Notes: a model not told the origin generated them from the sequence alone. A stretch of 64,000 nt of DNA from Pseudomonas sp. B20(2017) (GCF_002113125.1 NZ_NEJP01000019.1:62001-126000); one strand, 5' to 3'. Shown: positions 16,233-26,101, counted from the first letter of the stretch. Program-made: numbers and translations.

Positions 16233-16637
16233 ATGGAACAGCAGTCCAGCGCCTTGAAGGTCATGGTGATCGACGACTCGAAAACGATTCGTCGCACCGC
16301 CGAGACCCTGTTGAAAAATGCAGGGTGCGAAGTCATCACCGCGATCGACGGTTTTGACGCTCTGGCGAAGATCGCCGACCACCATCCCGGGATCATCTTT
16401 GTCGACATCATGATGCCGCGTCTGGATGGTTATCAGACCTGCGCTTTAATCAAGAACAACAACGCGTTCAAGGGTACGCCGGTGATCATGCTGTCGTCCC
16501 GGGACGGGCTGTTCGACAAGGCCAAGGGGCGGATTGTCGGTTCCGATCAATTTTTGACCAAGCCTTTCAGCAAGGAAGAACTGCTCGACGCGATTTCGGC
16601 CCATGTTCCGGGCTTCGCTGCCGCTTTGCCGCAGTAA
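16233..16637 (+). CDS. pilG: Twitching motility response regulator PilG
   Basis: The 134-residue single-domain receiver has an acidic pocket in VMVIDDSKTIRR and the phosphorylation site Asp58 (IIFVDIMMPRLDG), with Lys in FLTKPFSKEEL. PilG is a phosphorylation target of the Chp kinase and promotes pilus extension. It is the first gene of the pilGHIJ-chpAC operon. The start ATG lacks a strong Shine-Dalgarno sequence. The divergent gap from gshB should carry the operon promoter; no convincing -35/-10 pair was found. Confidence 0.96.
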   Translation: MEQQSSALKVMVIDDSKTIRRTAETLLKNAGCEVITAIDGFDALAKIADHHPGIIFVDIMMPRLDGYQTCALIKNNNAFKGTPVIMLSSRDGLFDKAKGRIVGSDQFLTKPFSKEELLDAISAHVPGFAAALPQ

Positions 16638-16697
16638 GACACGCACAGAGACGCTCGGCTAGCGGGCCCGGTGTCGACAAGAAAAATGGGGAAGACC

Positions 16698-17063
16698 ATG
16701 GCACGTATCCTGATCGTCGATGATTCGCCGACCGAAATGTACAAACTCACCGGCATGCTGGAAAAGCACGGGCACGAAGTGCTGAAAGCCGAAAACGGCG
16801 CCGACGGCGTGGCCCTGGCCCGCCAGGAAAAACCCGACGCGGTGCTGATGGACATCGTCATGCCCGGCCTCAACGGCTTTCAGGCTACCCGTCAGTTGAC
16901 CAAGGATGCGGAAACCAGCCACATCCCGGTGATCATCATCACCACCAAGGATCAGGAGACCGACAAGGTCTGGGGCACTCGCCAAGGCGCCAGGGACTAC
17001 CTGACCAAACCGGTCGACGAAGACACGCTGATCAAGACCCTGAACAACGTGCTGGCCGGTTGA
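16698..17063 (+). CDS. pilH: Twitching motility response regulator PilH
   Basis: PilH (121 residues) is a second single-domain receiver, with phosphorylation site Asp52 (AVLMDIVMPGLNG) and the conserved TKPVDEDTL. In P. aeruginosa it opposes PilG, acting as phosphate sink or retraction output. The ATG at 16698 gives the standard MARILIVDDSPTE start; an upstream GTG in frame is not needed. It follows pilG by 60 bases and precedes pilI by ten. Confidence 0.96.
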   Translation: MARILIVDDSPTEMYKLTGMLEKHGHEVLKAENGADGVALARQEKPDAVLMDIVMPGLNGFQATRQLTKDAETSHIPVIIITTKDQETDKVWGTRQGARDYLTKPVDEDTLIKTLNNVLAG

Positions 17064-17073
17064 TCGCGCCGCC

Positions 17074-17613
17074 ATGAGCGAGTCGCTGACCGCGTTCGAA
17101 CTGTTGTGGCAGATCGACCAGCGCTGTCGCCTGCTGGCGGCGGACCTGCCGTCGCAAGCTGCACGCCAGGATCGCTGGAGCGGCATCGGCTTTCGTCTGG
17201 GCGAGCACTGGTACGTCACGCCGATGGGCGAAGTCAGCGAAGTGCTGCCCGAACTGCGCGTCACCCAGTTGCCGGGCGTCAAGCCGTGGGTCAAGGGCGT
17301 GGCCAACTTGCGCGGACGCCTGCTGCCGGTCATGGACCTGTGCGGATTCTTCGGCCATGAGCTGTCACCGATGCGCAAACAGCGGCGGGTATTGGTGGTA
17401 GAGCATCAGGACGTGTTTGCCGGGTTGCTGGTCGATGAAGTCTTCGGCTTGCAGCACTTCGAGCAGGACAGTTTCGAATCCGTCTCGATCAGCAAACGGC
17501 AAGGCTCCAAGGGCGAGTTCATCAAGGGTTATTTCCGGCGCGAGCAGAACTGGCGGGTGTTCAGCCTGTTTGCGCTGGCGCAGTCACCGAGTTTCATGCA
17601 CGTCGCGGTTTAA
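17074..17613 (+). CDS. pilI: CheW-like adaptor PilI
   Basis: The 179-residue protein consists of a CheW domain from about residue 30 onward, with GVKPWVKGVANLRGRLLPVMDL and LLVDEVFGLQHF as family landmarks. It would link the receptor PilJ to the kinase ChpA. It lies ten bases after pilH and 13 before pilJ. Confidence 0.95.
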   Translation: MSESLTAFELLWQIDQRCRLLAADLPSQAARQDRWSGIGFRLGEHWYVTPMGEVSEVLPELRVTQLPGVKPWVKGVANLRGRLLPVMDLCGFFGHELSPMRKQRRVLVVEHQDVFAGLLVDEVFGLQHFEQDSFESVSISKRQGSKGEFIKGYFRREQNWRVFSLFALAQSPSFMHVAV

Positions 17614-17626
17614 CAGGCGAGGACCG

Positions 17627-19687
17627 ATGATCAAAGCAAAAACAGGCAAGCCCGCAGAAGGCTCGCGCAGCCGCTCGCAGATCATCGTGCTGTTCATCGC
17701 ACTGATCGTGTTCATCATGCTGCTGTTCGCCAACTTCGCTTACCTCAACACCCAGGCCAACTACGACAAGCAGTACATCGGCCACGCCGGCGAGCTGCGG
17801 GTGCTGTCGCAGCGGATCGCCAAGAACGCCACCGAAGCCGCCGCCGGCAAGGCCGCCGCGTTCAAACTGTTGAGCGATGCGCGCAACGATTTTGCCCAGC
17901 GCTGGGGCTATTTGAAGAAAGGCGACCCGGCCACCGGCCTGCCGCCGGCGCCGTCCACCGTGCGTCCGGAAATGCGCGCCGTGCAGCTGGACTGGGAACG
18001 CCTGCTGAAAAACACCGACGCGATTCTCTCCAGCGAACAGACCGTGCTGTCCCTGCATCAGGTGGCCGCGACCCTGGCCGAAACCGTGCCGCAGTTGCAG
18101 ATCGAATACGAAAAGGTCGTGGAAATCCTCTTGCAACGCGGTGCCCCGGCGGCGCAGGTGGCGATGGCCCAGCGTCAGTCGCTGCTGGCCGAACGGATTC
18201 TCGGCGCGGTGAATACCGTGCTCTCCGGCGATGAAAACTCGCAACAGGCTGCCGATGCCTTTGGCCGTGATGCCGCACGCTTTGGTCAGGTGCTTAACGG
18301 CATGCTGCAAGGTAACTCGACGCTGAAGATCAGCCAGGTCGAAGACCGCGACGCCCGTGCGCGTTTGAGCGAAATTTCCGAGCTGTTCCAGTTCGTCTCA
18401 GGCTCGGTGGATGAAATCCTCGAAACCTCGCCCGAGCTGTTCAAGGTCCGTGAATCGGCCACCAATATCTTCAGCCTGTCGCAGACCCTGCTCGACGAAG
18501 CCTCGCACCTGGCCGGCCGTTTTGAAAACCTTGCCGGCGGTCGCAGCACCGACACCATCGGCGGCTATGTGCTGGGCCTGCTGGCGCTGGCCTCGATCAT
18601 CCTGATCGGCATGGTCATGGTCCGGGAAACCAACCGTCAGTTGCGCGAGACCGCCGAGAAGAACGAGCGCAACCAGAACGCGATCATGCGCCTGCTCGAC
18701 GAAATCGAAGACCTCGCCGACGGCGACCTGACTGTAACGGCCTCGGTGACCGAAGACTTCACCGGGACCATCGCCGACTCGATCAACTATTCCGTCGACC
18801 AGTTGCGCGATCTGGTCGCCACCATCAACCTCACCGCCGGCCAGGTCGCCGCTGCGGTGCAGGAAACCCAGGCCACCGCCATGCATTTGGCCCAGGCCTC
18901 GGAGCATCAGGCCCAGCAGATTTCCGAAGCATCGACCGCGATCAGCGACATGGCCCAGTCCATCGACCAGGTGTCGGCCAACGCCGCTGAATCCTCGGCG
19001 GTGGCCGAGCGTTCGGTGGAAATCGCCAACAAGGGCAACGAGGTGGTGCACAACACCATCCACGGCATGGACAACATCCGCGAGCAGATCCAGGACACTG
19101 CCAAACGCATCAAGCGTCTGGGCGAGTCGTCCCAGGAAATCGGCGACATCGTCAGCCTGATCGATGACATTGCCGACCAGACCAACATTCTTGCCCTCAA
19201 CGCGGCAATTCAGGCCTCGATGGCCGGTGACGCCGGGCGCGGTTTTGCCGTGGTTGCCGACGAAGTGCAGCGGCTGGCCGAGCGTTCGTCCGCCGCGACC
19301 CGGCAGATTGAAACGCTGGTGCGGGCGATCCAGACCGACACCAACGAAGCCGTGATTTCCATGGAACAGACCACCACCGAAGTGGTGCGCGGCGCGCGGC
19401 TGGCGCAGGATGCCGGTGTGGCCCTGGAAGAAATCGAAGGCGTATCCAAGATCCTTGCAGCGCTGATCCAGAGCATTTCCAACGCGGCGCAGCAGCAGAC
19501 GTCTTCGGCCGGGCAGATTTCCCTGACGATGAACGTGATCCAGCAGATCACCTCGCAGACCTCGTCCGGCTCCACGGCCACCGCCGAGAGCATCGGCAAC
19601 CTGGCGAAAATGGCCAGCCAGTTGCGTCGCTCGGTGTCCGGGTTCACCTTGCCGGCGGCGCCTGCGCCCGTCGCGGACAAGGCGTGA
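17627..19687 (+). CDS. pilJ: Type IV pilus methyl-accepting chemotaxis protein PilJ
   Basis: PilJ (686 residues) is the transmembrane receptor of the Pil-Chp system. A first membrane helix lies at about residues 18-41 (IIVLFIALIVFIMLLFANF). Two PilJ-type ligand-binding modules occupy roughly 45-305, and a second helix lies at about 308-328. HAMP and the cytoplasmic hairpin follow, with tip sequence DIADQTNILALNAAIQASMAGDAGRGFAVVADEVQRLAERS (quoted here only as landmarks IADQTNIL and GRGFAVVADEV). The start at 17627 follows AGGA. No pilK methyltransferase gene follows. Confidence 0.96.
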   Translation: MIKAKTGKPAEGSRSRSQIIVLFIALIVFIMLLFANFAYLNTQANYDKQYIGHAGELRVLSQRIAKNATEAAAGKAAAFKLLSDARNDFAQRWGYLKKGDPATGLPPAPSTVRPEMRAVQLDWERLLKNTDAILSSEQTVLSLHQVAATLAETVPQLQIEYEKVVEILLQRGAPAAQVAMAQRQSLLAERILGAVNTVLSGDENSQQAADAFGRDAARFGQVLNGMLQGNSTLKISQVEDRDARARLSEISELFQFVSGSVDEILETSPELFKVRESATNIFSLSQTLLDEASHLAGRFENLAGGRSTDTIGGYVLGLLALASIILIGMVMVRETNRQLRETAEKNERNQNAIMRLLDEIEDLADGDLTVTASVTEDFTGTIADSINYSVDQLRDLVATINLTAGQVAAAVQETQATAMHLAQASEHQAQQISEASTAISDMAQSIDQVSANAAESSAVAERSVEIANKGNEVVHNTIHGMDNIREQIQDTAKRIKRLGESSQEIGDIVSLIDDIADQTNILALNAAIQASMAGDAGRGFAVVADEVQRLAERSSAATRQIETLVRAIQTDTNEAVISMEQTTTEVVRGARLAQDAGVALEEIEGVSKILAALIQSISNAAQQQTSSAGQISLTMNVIQQITSQTSSGSTATAESIGNLAKMASQLRRSVSGFTLPAAPAPVADKA

Positions 19688-19722
19688 GGCCTGCGGGCGA
19701 GTCCATGTCGAGCGGAGTGGTT

Positions 19723-22700
19723 ATGGGTGACCGGCACGACTACGTGGCCCTCGAATGGGTCAAGGGTGAAATAGCCGAGACGCTGAGGCAGGCGCATCAG
19801 GCCATCGAAGCCGTGCTCGACGATCCGCAGTCGGTGCCGGGGCTGGACGAATGCCTGGCCTGCATCCATCAGGTCCACGGCAGCCTGCAAATGGTCGAGT
19901 TCTACGGCGCAGCATTGCTCGCCGAAGAAATGGAGCACCTGGTCGAAGCGTTGCAGAACGACCGCGTCAGCCACCGCGACGAAGCGTTGCACTTGCTGTT
20001 GCAGGCGCTGGGTCAACTGCCGATTTACCTCGACCGCGTGCAGGGCGCCCGCCGTGACCTGCCGCTGGTGGTGCTGCCGCTGATCAACGATCTGCGCAGC
20101 GCCCGGGGCGAAAGCCTGTTGTCGGAAACCAGCCTGTTCAGCCCGCAGTTGCCCGAGCTTTCACCCCTGAGCCCGGAGGCGCTGGCGCTGCTGGAACCGG
20201 CGGAGCTGCCGAATGTACTGCGCAAGTTGCGCCAGATGCTGCAAATGGCGTTGGTCGGATTGCTTCGCGAACAGGACGACCAGACGCACCTCGCTTATCT
20301 GGCCAAGGTATTTACCCGGCTTGAAGCACTCAGCGGTAACGCGCCGCTGAGCCCGTTGTGGCAAGTCGCTTCGGCGCTGGTCGAAGGCATGCGCGAAGGG
20401 CGGATCGCCAACAGCCCGGCCCTGCGCAGCCTGTTCAAGGACGCCGACAAGGAACTCAAGCGCCTGCTCGAACAGGGCATGCCCGGCCTCAACCAGCCGC
20501 CACCGCCTGAACTGCTGAAAAGCCTGCTGTTTTATATCGCCAAAGCCGAACATCCCACCGGGCAGATGCTGACCATGAAAGATCGCTACTCCCTGGACGA
20601 CGCGCTGCCCGACAGCGCGATGGTCGACGAAGAACGCGCGCGCCTGGCCGGCCCCGACCGCGATGCCATGCGCTCGGTGCTCGCGGCACTGTGCGAAGAA
20701 CTGGTGCGGGTCAAGGAACGCCTCGACCTGTTCGTGCGCAGCGATCGCCAGCACGCCTCGGACCTGGACAGCCTGCTGGCGCCGCTGCGGCAGATCGCCG
20801 ACACCCTCGCGGTGCTCGGTTTCGGCCAGCCGCGCAAGGTGATCATCGATCAATTGGCGGTGGTGCTCAGCCTTGCGCAGGGTCAGCGTGAGCCGAACGA
20901 CGCCACGCTGATGGACGTCGCCGGCGCCTTGCTCTACGTCGAAGCGACCCTGGCCGGGATGGTCGGCACGGTGGAACCGGAGAGCCCGGAAGACTCGCGC
21001 CTGCCGACCACCGACCTGACGCAGATCCATCAGATCGTGATCAAGGAAGCGCGCATCTGCCTGCAACAGGCCAAGGACATGATCGTCGACTACATCGACG
21101 CCGACTGGGATCGCCAGCAACTGCAAAGCCTGCCGGCGCTGCTGACCCAGGTGCGCGGCGCGCTGGCGATGATTCCGCTGGCGCGTGCAGCAAGCCTGCT
21201 CGAAGCCTGCAACGGGTTTATCCGCGAGCACCTGTTGCTCGATCCTCACGAGCCGGGCTGGCAGCAACTCGACAGCCTCGCCGACGCCATCACCAGCCTC
21301 GAGTATTACCTCGAGCGCCTGACCGACGACCCGCAGGCACCGAGCGAGCATTTGCTGGATATCGCGCAGAAAAGCCTCGCCAGTCTCGGTTTCTTTCCTG
21401 ACGAACAGCCCGGCGAGCCGCATGTGCCGGTACTCGACGACGTGCTCAGCCCCAGCGAAGCGCTGGTGATGCAGGATTTGCAGGAGCTGGACGATCCGCA
21501 GATCGTGCAGTCGTTGGCCGAAGTGCTGGCCAGCCCGGTGTCGGCGGTCAACCCGCCGGCGCTGACCACGCCGGGCAGCCTGCTGCCGCCACCGGCCGAC
21601 GAAGAACCGGTGGATGACGAGCTGCGCGAAGTGTTTCTCGAAGAGACCGGGGAAGTGCTCGAAGTACTGAGCGAATACCTGCCGCGCTGGTCTGCCGAAC
21701 CCGACGACCGCGCCGCCCTCAGTGAGCTGCGCCGCGGCTTCCATACGCTGAAGGGCAGCGGCCGGATGGTGCGCGCGCTGGTCCTCGGCGAGCTGGCCTG
21801 GGCGGTGGAAAACCTGCTCAACCGCGTGCTCGAACACAGCGTCGAACCCGGCCCGGCGGTGCGCCAGCTGCTGGCCGACACACTGTTGCTGTTGCCGGAT
21901 CTGATCGCCGAATTCGCCACCAACGGCCAGCGTCAGCGCCACGATGTCGATCAACTGGCGGCCCGCGCCCACGCGCTGGCCAAGGGCGACACGCCGCTGC
22001 CGGCCGAAGACGTGGAAGACGTCGCGGCCCTCGATCCGCTGTTGCTGGATATCTTCCGCAACGAAGCCGAAACCCATCTTGCCAGCCTCAACCGTTTTCT
22101 CGATCAGGCCGCCGAGCATGTGCCGTTGCAGGCCAGCGACGAGTTGCAGCGCGCGCTGCACACCCTCAAGGGCAGCGCATCGATGGCGGGAGTTTCGCCG
22201 ATTGCCGAACTGGCGGCGCCGCTCGATAAGCTCGCGCGGGAATTCAAGGCCCATCAGCTGGCGCTGGATCTGGACGAAGTGGAACTGCTGCTCGAAGCCG
22301 AGGGCTTGTTCCGCGTTGGTCTGCGTCAGCTCAAACACGATCCGCTGGCGCCGATTGTCGGTGCGCAGTCGCTGATCAAACGCACTGAAACCCTGCTCGG
22401 CGAGCGTCTGGAATCGATCCTCAACGCCCCGAGCAGCGCCCTGCGGGTCAAGCGCGATCCGCAACTGATCAACAACTTCCTGGCCCAGGGCATGGACATC
22501 CTGCTCGACGCCGAAAACCTTTTGCAGCGCTGGCAGCAGCACCCCGGCGAACGTCAGGAACTCAGCGCTCTGCTGGATGAGCTGACCACCCTGGGTGAGG
22601 GCGCGCATCTGGCGGATCTGCTGCCGGTGGATGTGCTGTGTGAAGCCTTGCTCGATCTGTACGGCGCCGTCGAAGAGAGCAGCTTGGCGGTCAGCGAGCG

Positions 22701-25638
22701 GTTTTTCCATGAAGCGCAGCAGGCCCACGAAGCGCTGATCAACATGCTCGACGAACTGGCCGCCGGCCAGGAAATCACCCCGCAACCGCAGCGCATCCGC
22801 GCCTTGCACGAACTGCTCGACGAGAGCCTCGATCCGTCGGCCATGGGCCTGATCCGCAGCGATGGCAGCCGCCCCCTGAGCATCCGCGAACTGGGCAGCG
22901 CCACAGCCGAACTCCAACAACACAGCGTCGACAGCGGGCCGGACGACGAGATCGTCGAGATCTTCCTCGAAGAGGCGGTGGACATTCTCGATAGCGCCGG
23001 GCAAGCCTTACAGCGTTGGCTGAAGGACCCGGAGAACGGCGCACCGCTGTCGTCGCTGCAACGGGATTTGCACACGCTCAAGGGTGGCGCGCGGATGGCC
23101 GAGGTGGCGGCGGTCGGCGATCTGGCCCATGAGCTGGAAGGCCTTTACGAAGGGTTGGTGGATCGTCGTTACAGCCACAGCGAAGCCCTCGACCGATTGC
23201 TGCGCCAGAGCCACGAACGTCTGGCGCAGTTCCTCGAACATTTGCACCGGCACCAGCCGCTGGAACCGGCGCAGGACCTGATCGAGGCGATCCGCCGGTT
23301 CCGTCAGGGCCCGAGCGCCACTCCCGAAACACCGCCAACCAGCGTTACGCAGGACGGCCCCGGACACGATCCGGAGCTGCTGGAAATCTTCCTCGAAGAA
23401 GGTTTCGACATCATCGAAAACTCCGGTGCCGCGCTATTGCGCTGGCAGGCCGAGCCCGGCAATCGCCAGGAAGTGGAAACCCTGCTGCGCGACCTGCACA
23501 CCCTCAAGGGCGGCGCGCGGATGGTGGAGATCGGCCCGATCGGCGACCTCGCCCACGAACTCGAATATCTCTATGAAAGCCTGTCCGCCGGCACCCTGCA
23601 GGGCAGCGCCGAACTGTTTGCGCTGTTGCAGCGCGGCCAGGACCGCCTGGCGCAGATGCTCGACGCGGTACGTGCCGGCCAGCCGTGCCCACCGGCAGAC
23701 CGGCTGATCAGCGCGATCCAGAATTTCAGCCATCCGGTGGTGGTTCAAACCCCGGCGCCCGTGCCGCCGGCCGCGGTCAAGGTCGAGCCTGCCGCCCCGG
23801 CGCCCGAGGCCGGGGCGGACATGGTCAAGGTCTCCGCCGAGTTGCTGGATGACCTGGTCAACCTCGCCGGCGAAACCTCGATTTTCCGTGGGCGCATCGA
23901 ACAGCAAGTCAGCGATGCGCAGACCGCCCTGCACGAGATGGAAACCACCATCGAGCGTATGCGCGACCAGTTGCGCCGGCTCGACACCGAAACCCAGGGG
24001 CGGATCCTCAGCCGCCAGCAAGTGGATGCCGAACGCCTCGGCTACGAAGATTTCGACCCGCTGGAAATGGACCGCCATTCGCAGTTGCAACAACTGTCAC
24101 GGGCGCTGTTCGAGTCCGCTTCCGACTTGCTGGATCTGAAGGAAACCCTCGACCGGCGCACCCACGACGCCGAGAACCTGTTGCAGCAGCAGGGCCGGAT
24201 CAACACCGAGTTGCAGGAAGGCCTGATGCGCACGCGCATGGTGCCGTTCGAGCGAATGTTGCCGCGTTTGAAACGCATCGTCCGGCAGGTCGCCGAAGAG
24301 CTGGGCAAGGACGTCGCGTTCAGCGTCGGCAACGCCGAAGGCGAGATGGACCGCAACGTCCTCGAACGCATGGCCGCACCGCTGGAACACATGCTGCGCA
24401 ATGCCGTCGATCATGGTCTGGAGTCTGCCGAAGTCCGGCTGGCAGCGGGCAAACCGGCGCAAGGGCAGATCAGCCTCGACCTGTCCCGCGAGGGCGGCGA
24501 CATCGTGTTCGACATCCGCGACGACGGCGCCGGCGTGCCGCTGGACGCTGTGCGGCGCAAGGCGATCAAGCGCGGTTTGCTGGCGCCGGACGCCGAGATC
24601 AGCGACCGCGAAGTGTTGCAGTTCATCCTCCAGCCAGGGTTTTCCACCGCCGAGAAAATCACCCAGATTTCCGGGCGTGGCGTGGGCATGGACGTGGTGC
24701 ACGAAGAAGTCCGGCAACTGGGCGGGACCATGAGCATCGACTCGGTGCCGGGGCAGGGCGTGCACTTCCGCATTCGCCTGCCGTTCACCGTGTCGGTCAA
24801 CCGTGCGCTGATGGTGCAGTGTGGTGAGGATCAGTACGCGATTCCGCTGAACACCATCGACGGCATCGTCCGTGTGCTGCCGAATGAACTGGACGGGCAT
24901 TTCCGTCTCGACCCGCCGAGTTATCAATACGGCGGCCAGCGTTATGAGCTGTGCTACCTGGGCGAGCTGCTGAAAACCGCGCCACGGCCGAAGCTGTCCG
25001 GCCAGAGCCTGCCGGTGCCGGTCTTGCTGGTGCAGTGCAACGAGCGGCACATCGCGGTGCAGGTCGACACGATGGCCGGCACCCGCGAGATCGTGGTCAA
25101 GAGCCTCGGCCCGCAGTTCGCGTCGGTGCAGGGCGTGTCCGGAGCGACGATTCTCGGCGATGGCCGGGTGGTGCTGATTCTCGACCTGCTGGCGCCGATC
25201 CGCGCGATGCAGGCGCGGTTGCCGCAGCGTCCGGCCAGTCACGACATCGAGAGCGAACCGCAGAAGCCGTTGCTGGTGATGGTGGTCGACGATTCGGTCA
25301 CGGTGCGCAAGGTCACCAGCCGTTTGCTCGAACGCCACGGCATGAACGTGCTGACCGCCAAGGACGGGGTCGATGCGATGCTGCTGCTGGAAGAACACAT
25401 GCCGGACCTGATGCTGCTCGACATCGAAATGCCGCGCATGGACGGATTCGAAGTGGCGACCCAGGTACGCCACGACGAGCGCTTGCAACACCTGCCGATC
25501 ATCATGATCACCTCGCGCACCGGCCAGAAACACCGCGATCGCGCGATGGCCATCGGCGTCAACGACTACCTTGGCAAGCCGTACCAGGAATCGGTGCTGC
25601 TCGAAAGCATCGCGCTGTGGAGCAAAAAACATGCATGA
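19723..25638 (+). CDS. chpA: Chp hybrid sensor histidine kinase ChpA (short form)
   Basis: ChpA (1971 residues) is the CheA-type kinase of the Pil-Chp pathway. Four canonical Hpt motifs (HTLKG) put phospho-acceptor histidines at residues 674, 813, 1117 and 1259. A dimerisation region and HATPase follow (N-box HMLRNAVDHG with His1556, G-box GRGVGMDV), then a CheW-like domain at about 1680-1815 and a C-terminal receiver with Asp1900 (MLLDIEMPRMDG). The N-terminal 600 residues are divergent Hpt-like helices without the HTLKG motif. P. aeruginosa ChpA is near 2470 residues, so this form is shorter. The start MGDRHDYVALEW matches the family. Confidence 0.95.
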   Translation: MGDRHDYVALEWVKGEIAETLRQAHQAIEAVLDDPQSVPGLDECLACIHQVHGSLQMVEFYGAALLAEEMEHLVEALQNDRVSHRDEALHLLLQALGQLPIYLDRVQGARRDLPLVVLPLINDLRSARGESLLSETSLFSPQLPELSPLSPEALALLEPAELPNVLRKLRQMLQMALVGLLREQDDQTHLAYLAKVFTRLEALSGNAPLSPLWQVASALVEGMREGRIANSPALRSLFKDADKELKRLLEQGMPGLNQPPPPELLKSLLFYIAKAEHPTGQMLTMKDRYSLDDALPDSAMVDEERARLAGPDRDAMRSVLAALCEELVRVKERLDLFVRSDRQHASDLDSLLAPLRQIADTLAVLGFGQPRKVIIDQLAVVLSLAQGQREPNDATLMDVAGALLYVEATLAGMVGTVEPESPEDSRLPTTDLTQIHQIVIKEARICLQQAKDMIVDYIDADWDRQQLQSLPALLTQVRGALAMIPLARAASLLEACNGFIREHLLLDPHEPGWQQLDSLADAITSLEYYLERLTDDPQAPSEHLLDIAQKSLASLGFFPDEQPGEPHVPVLDDVLSPSEALVMQDLQELDDPQIVQSLAEVLASPVSAVNPPALTTPGSLLPPPADEEPVDDELREVFLEETGEVLEVLSEYLPRWSAEPDDRAALSELRRGFHTLKGSGRMVRALVLGELAWAVENLLNRVLEHSVEPGPAVRQLLADTLLLLPDLIAEFATNGQRQRHDVDQLAARAHALAKGDTPLPAEDVEDVAALDPLLLDIFRNEAETHLASLNRFLDQAAEHVPLQASDELQRALHTLKGSASMAGVSPIAELAAPLDKLAREFKAHQLALDLDEVELLLEAEGLFRVGLRQLKHDPLAPIVGAQSLIKRTETLLGERLESILNAPSSALRVKRDPQLINNFLAQGMDILLDAENLLQRWQQHPGERQELSALLDELTTLGEGAHLADLLPVDVLCEALLDLYGAVEESSLAVSERFFHEAQQAHEALINMLDELAAGQEITPQPQRIRALHELLDESLDPSAMGLIRSDGSRPLSIRELGSATAELQQHSVDSGPDDEIVEIFLEEAVDILDSAGQALQRWLKDPENGAPLSSLQRDLHTLKGGARMAEVAAVGDLAHELEGLYEGLVDRRYSHSEALDRLLRQSHERLAQFLEHLHRHQPLEPAQDLIEAIRRFRQGPSATPETPPTSVTQDGPGHDPELLEIFLEEGFDIIENSGAALLRWQAEPGNRQEVETLLRDLHTLKGGARMVEIGPIGDLAHELEYLYESLSAGTLQGSAELFALLQRGQDRLAQMLDAVRAGQPCPPADRLISAIQNFSHPVVVQTPAPVPPAAVKVEPAAPAPEAGADMVKVSAELLDDLVNLAGETSIFRGRIEQQVSDAQTALHEMETTIERMRDQLRRLDTETQGRILSRQQVDAERLGYEDFDPLEMDRHSQLQQLSRALFESASDLLDLKETLDRRTHDAENLLQQQGRINTELQEGLMRTRMVPFERMLPRLKRIVRQVAEELGKDVAFSVGNAEGEMDRNVLERMAAPLEHMLRNAVDHGLESAEVRLAAGKPAQGQISLDLSREGGDIVFDIRDDGAGVPLDAVRRKAIKRGLLAPDAEISDREVLQFILQPGFSTAEKITQISGRGVGMDVVHEEVRQLGGTMSIDSVPGQGVHFRIRLPFTVSVNRALMVQCGEDQYAIPLNTIDGIVRVLPNELDGHFRLDPPSYQYGGQRYELCYLGELLKTAPRPKLSGQSLPVPVLLVQCNERHIAVQVDTMAGTREIVVKSLGPQFASVQGVSGATILGDGRVVLILDLLAPIRAMQARLPQRPASHDIESEPQKPLLVMVVDDSVTVRKVTSRLLERHGMNVLTAKDGVDAMLLLEEHMPDLMLLDIEMPRMDGFEVATQVRHDERLQHLPIIMITSRTGQKHRDRAMAIGVNDYLGKPYQESVLLESIALWSKKHA

Positions 25639-26101
25639 ACGCCGGGACAACCAGCGCACCAGCCAACTCACCGGGCTGCTGCTGCCGCTGGCGGATCGCA
25701 ACCTGATCCTGCCCAACGTCGCCGTCGCCGAGCTGATCGACTACCAGTCCAGCGCCTTCGATCTCGACACACCGCCGTGGTATCTCGGTCGGGTGACCTG
25801 GCGTGAGCGGCAGATTCCGCTGCTGAGTTTCGAGTCGGCGTGCGGCAACAAGATCGTCATCGGCGAACGGGCACGTATCGTCATCCTCAATGCCCTCGGC
25901 GGGCGGCCGGAGTTGAAGTTCATTGCGCTGCTGGTGCAGGGGATTCCGCGCTCGTACAAGCTCGACAGCCAGTTGAGTTATGTCGACGTGCCGCTGTGTG
26001 CGCTGGAGCAGGCTGCGGTACAGGTGGGAGAGCAGGTGGCGAAGGTGCCGGATTTGTTGGCGCTGGAGACATTGTTGGTGGATGCGGGGCTGGTCCACTG
26101 A
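25631..26101 (+). CDS. chpC: CheW-like protein ChpC
   Basis: This 156-residue CheW-domain protein starts MHERRDNQRTSQLTGLLLPL and contains WYLGRVTWRERQIPLLSFE. In P. aeruginosa ChpC links additional receptors to ChpA. The ATG at 25631 overlaps the chpA end by eight bases, indicating coupling. The methylesterase gene chpB that lies between chpA and chpC in P. aeruginosa is absent. It is the last gene of the operon; a REP pair follows. Confidence 0.9.
   Translation: MHERRDNQRTSQLTGLLLPLADRNLILPNVAVAELIDYQSSAFDLDTPPWYLGRVTWRERQIPLLSFESACGNKIVIGERARIVILNALGGRPELKFIALLVQGIPRSYKLDSQLSYVDVPLCALEQAAVQVGEQVAKVPDLLALETLLVDAGLVH

Noticed and set aside
20161..23004. A 947-codon open frame on the minus strand inside chpA
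   Set aside because: It lies wholly antisense to chpA in a high-GC region, has no family resemblance and a Gln/His/Arg-biased composition typical of shadow frames.
24097..25716. A 539-codon minus-strand frame opposite the kinase part of chpA
   Set aside because: The plus strand encodes clear HATPase, CheW and receiver motifs; the antisense frame has none and no ribosome-binding site.
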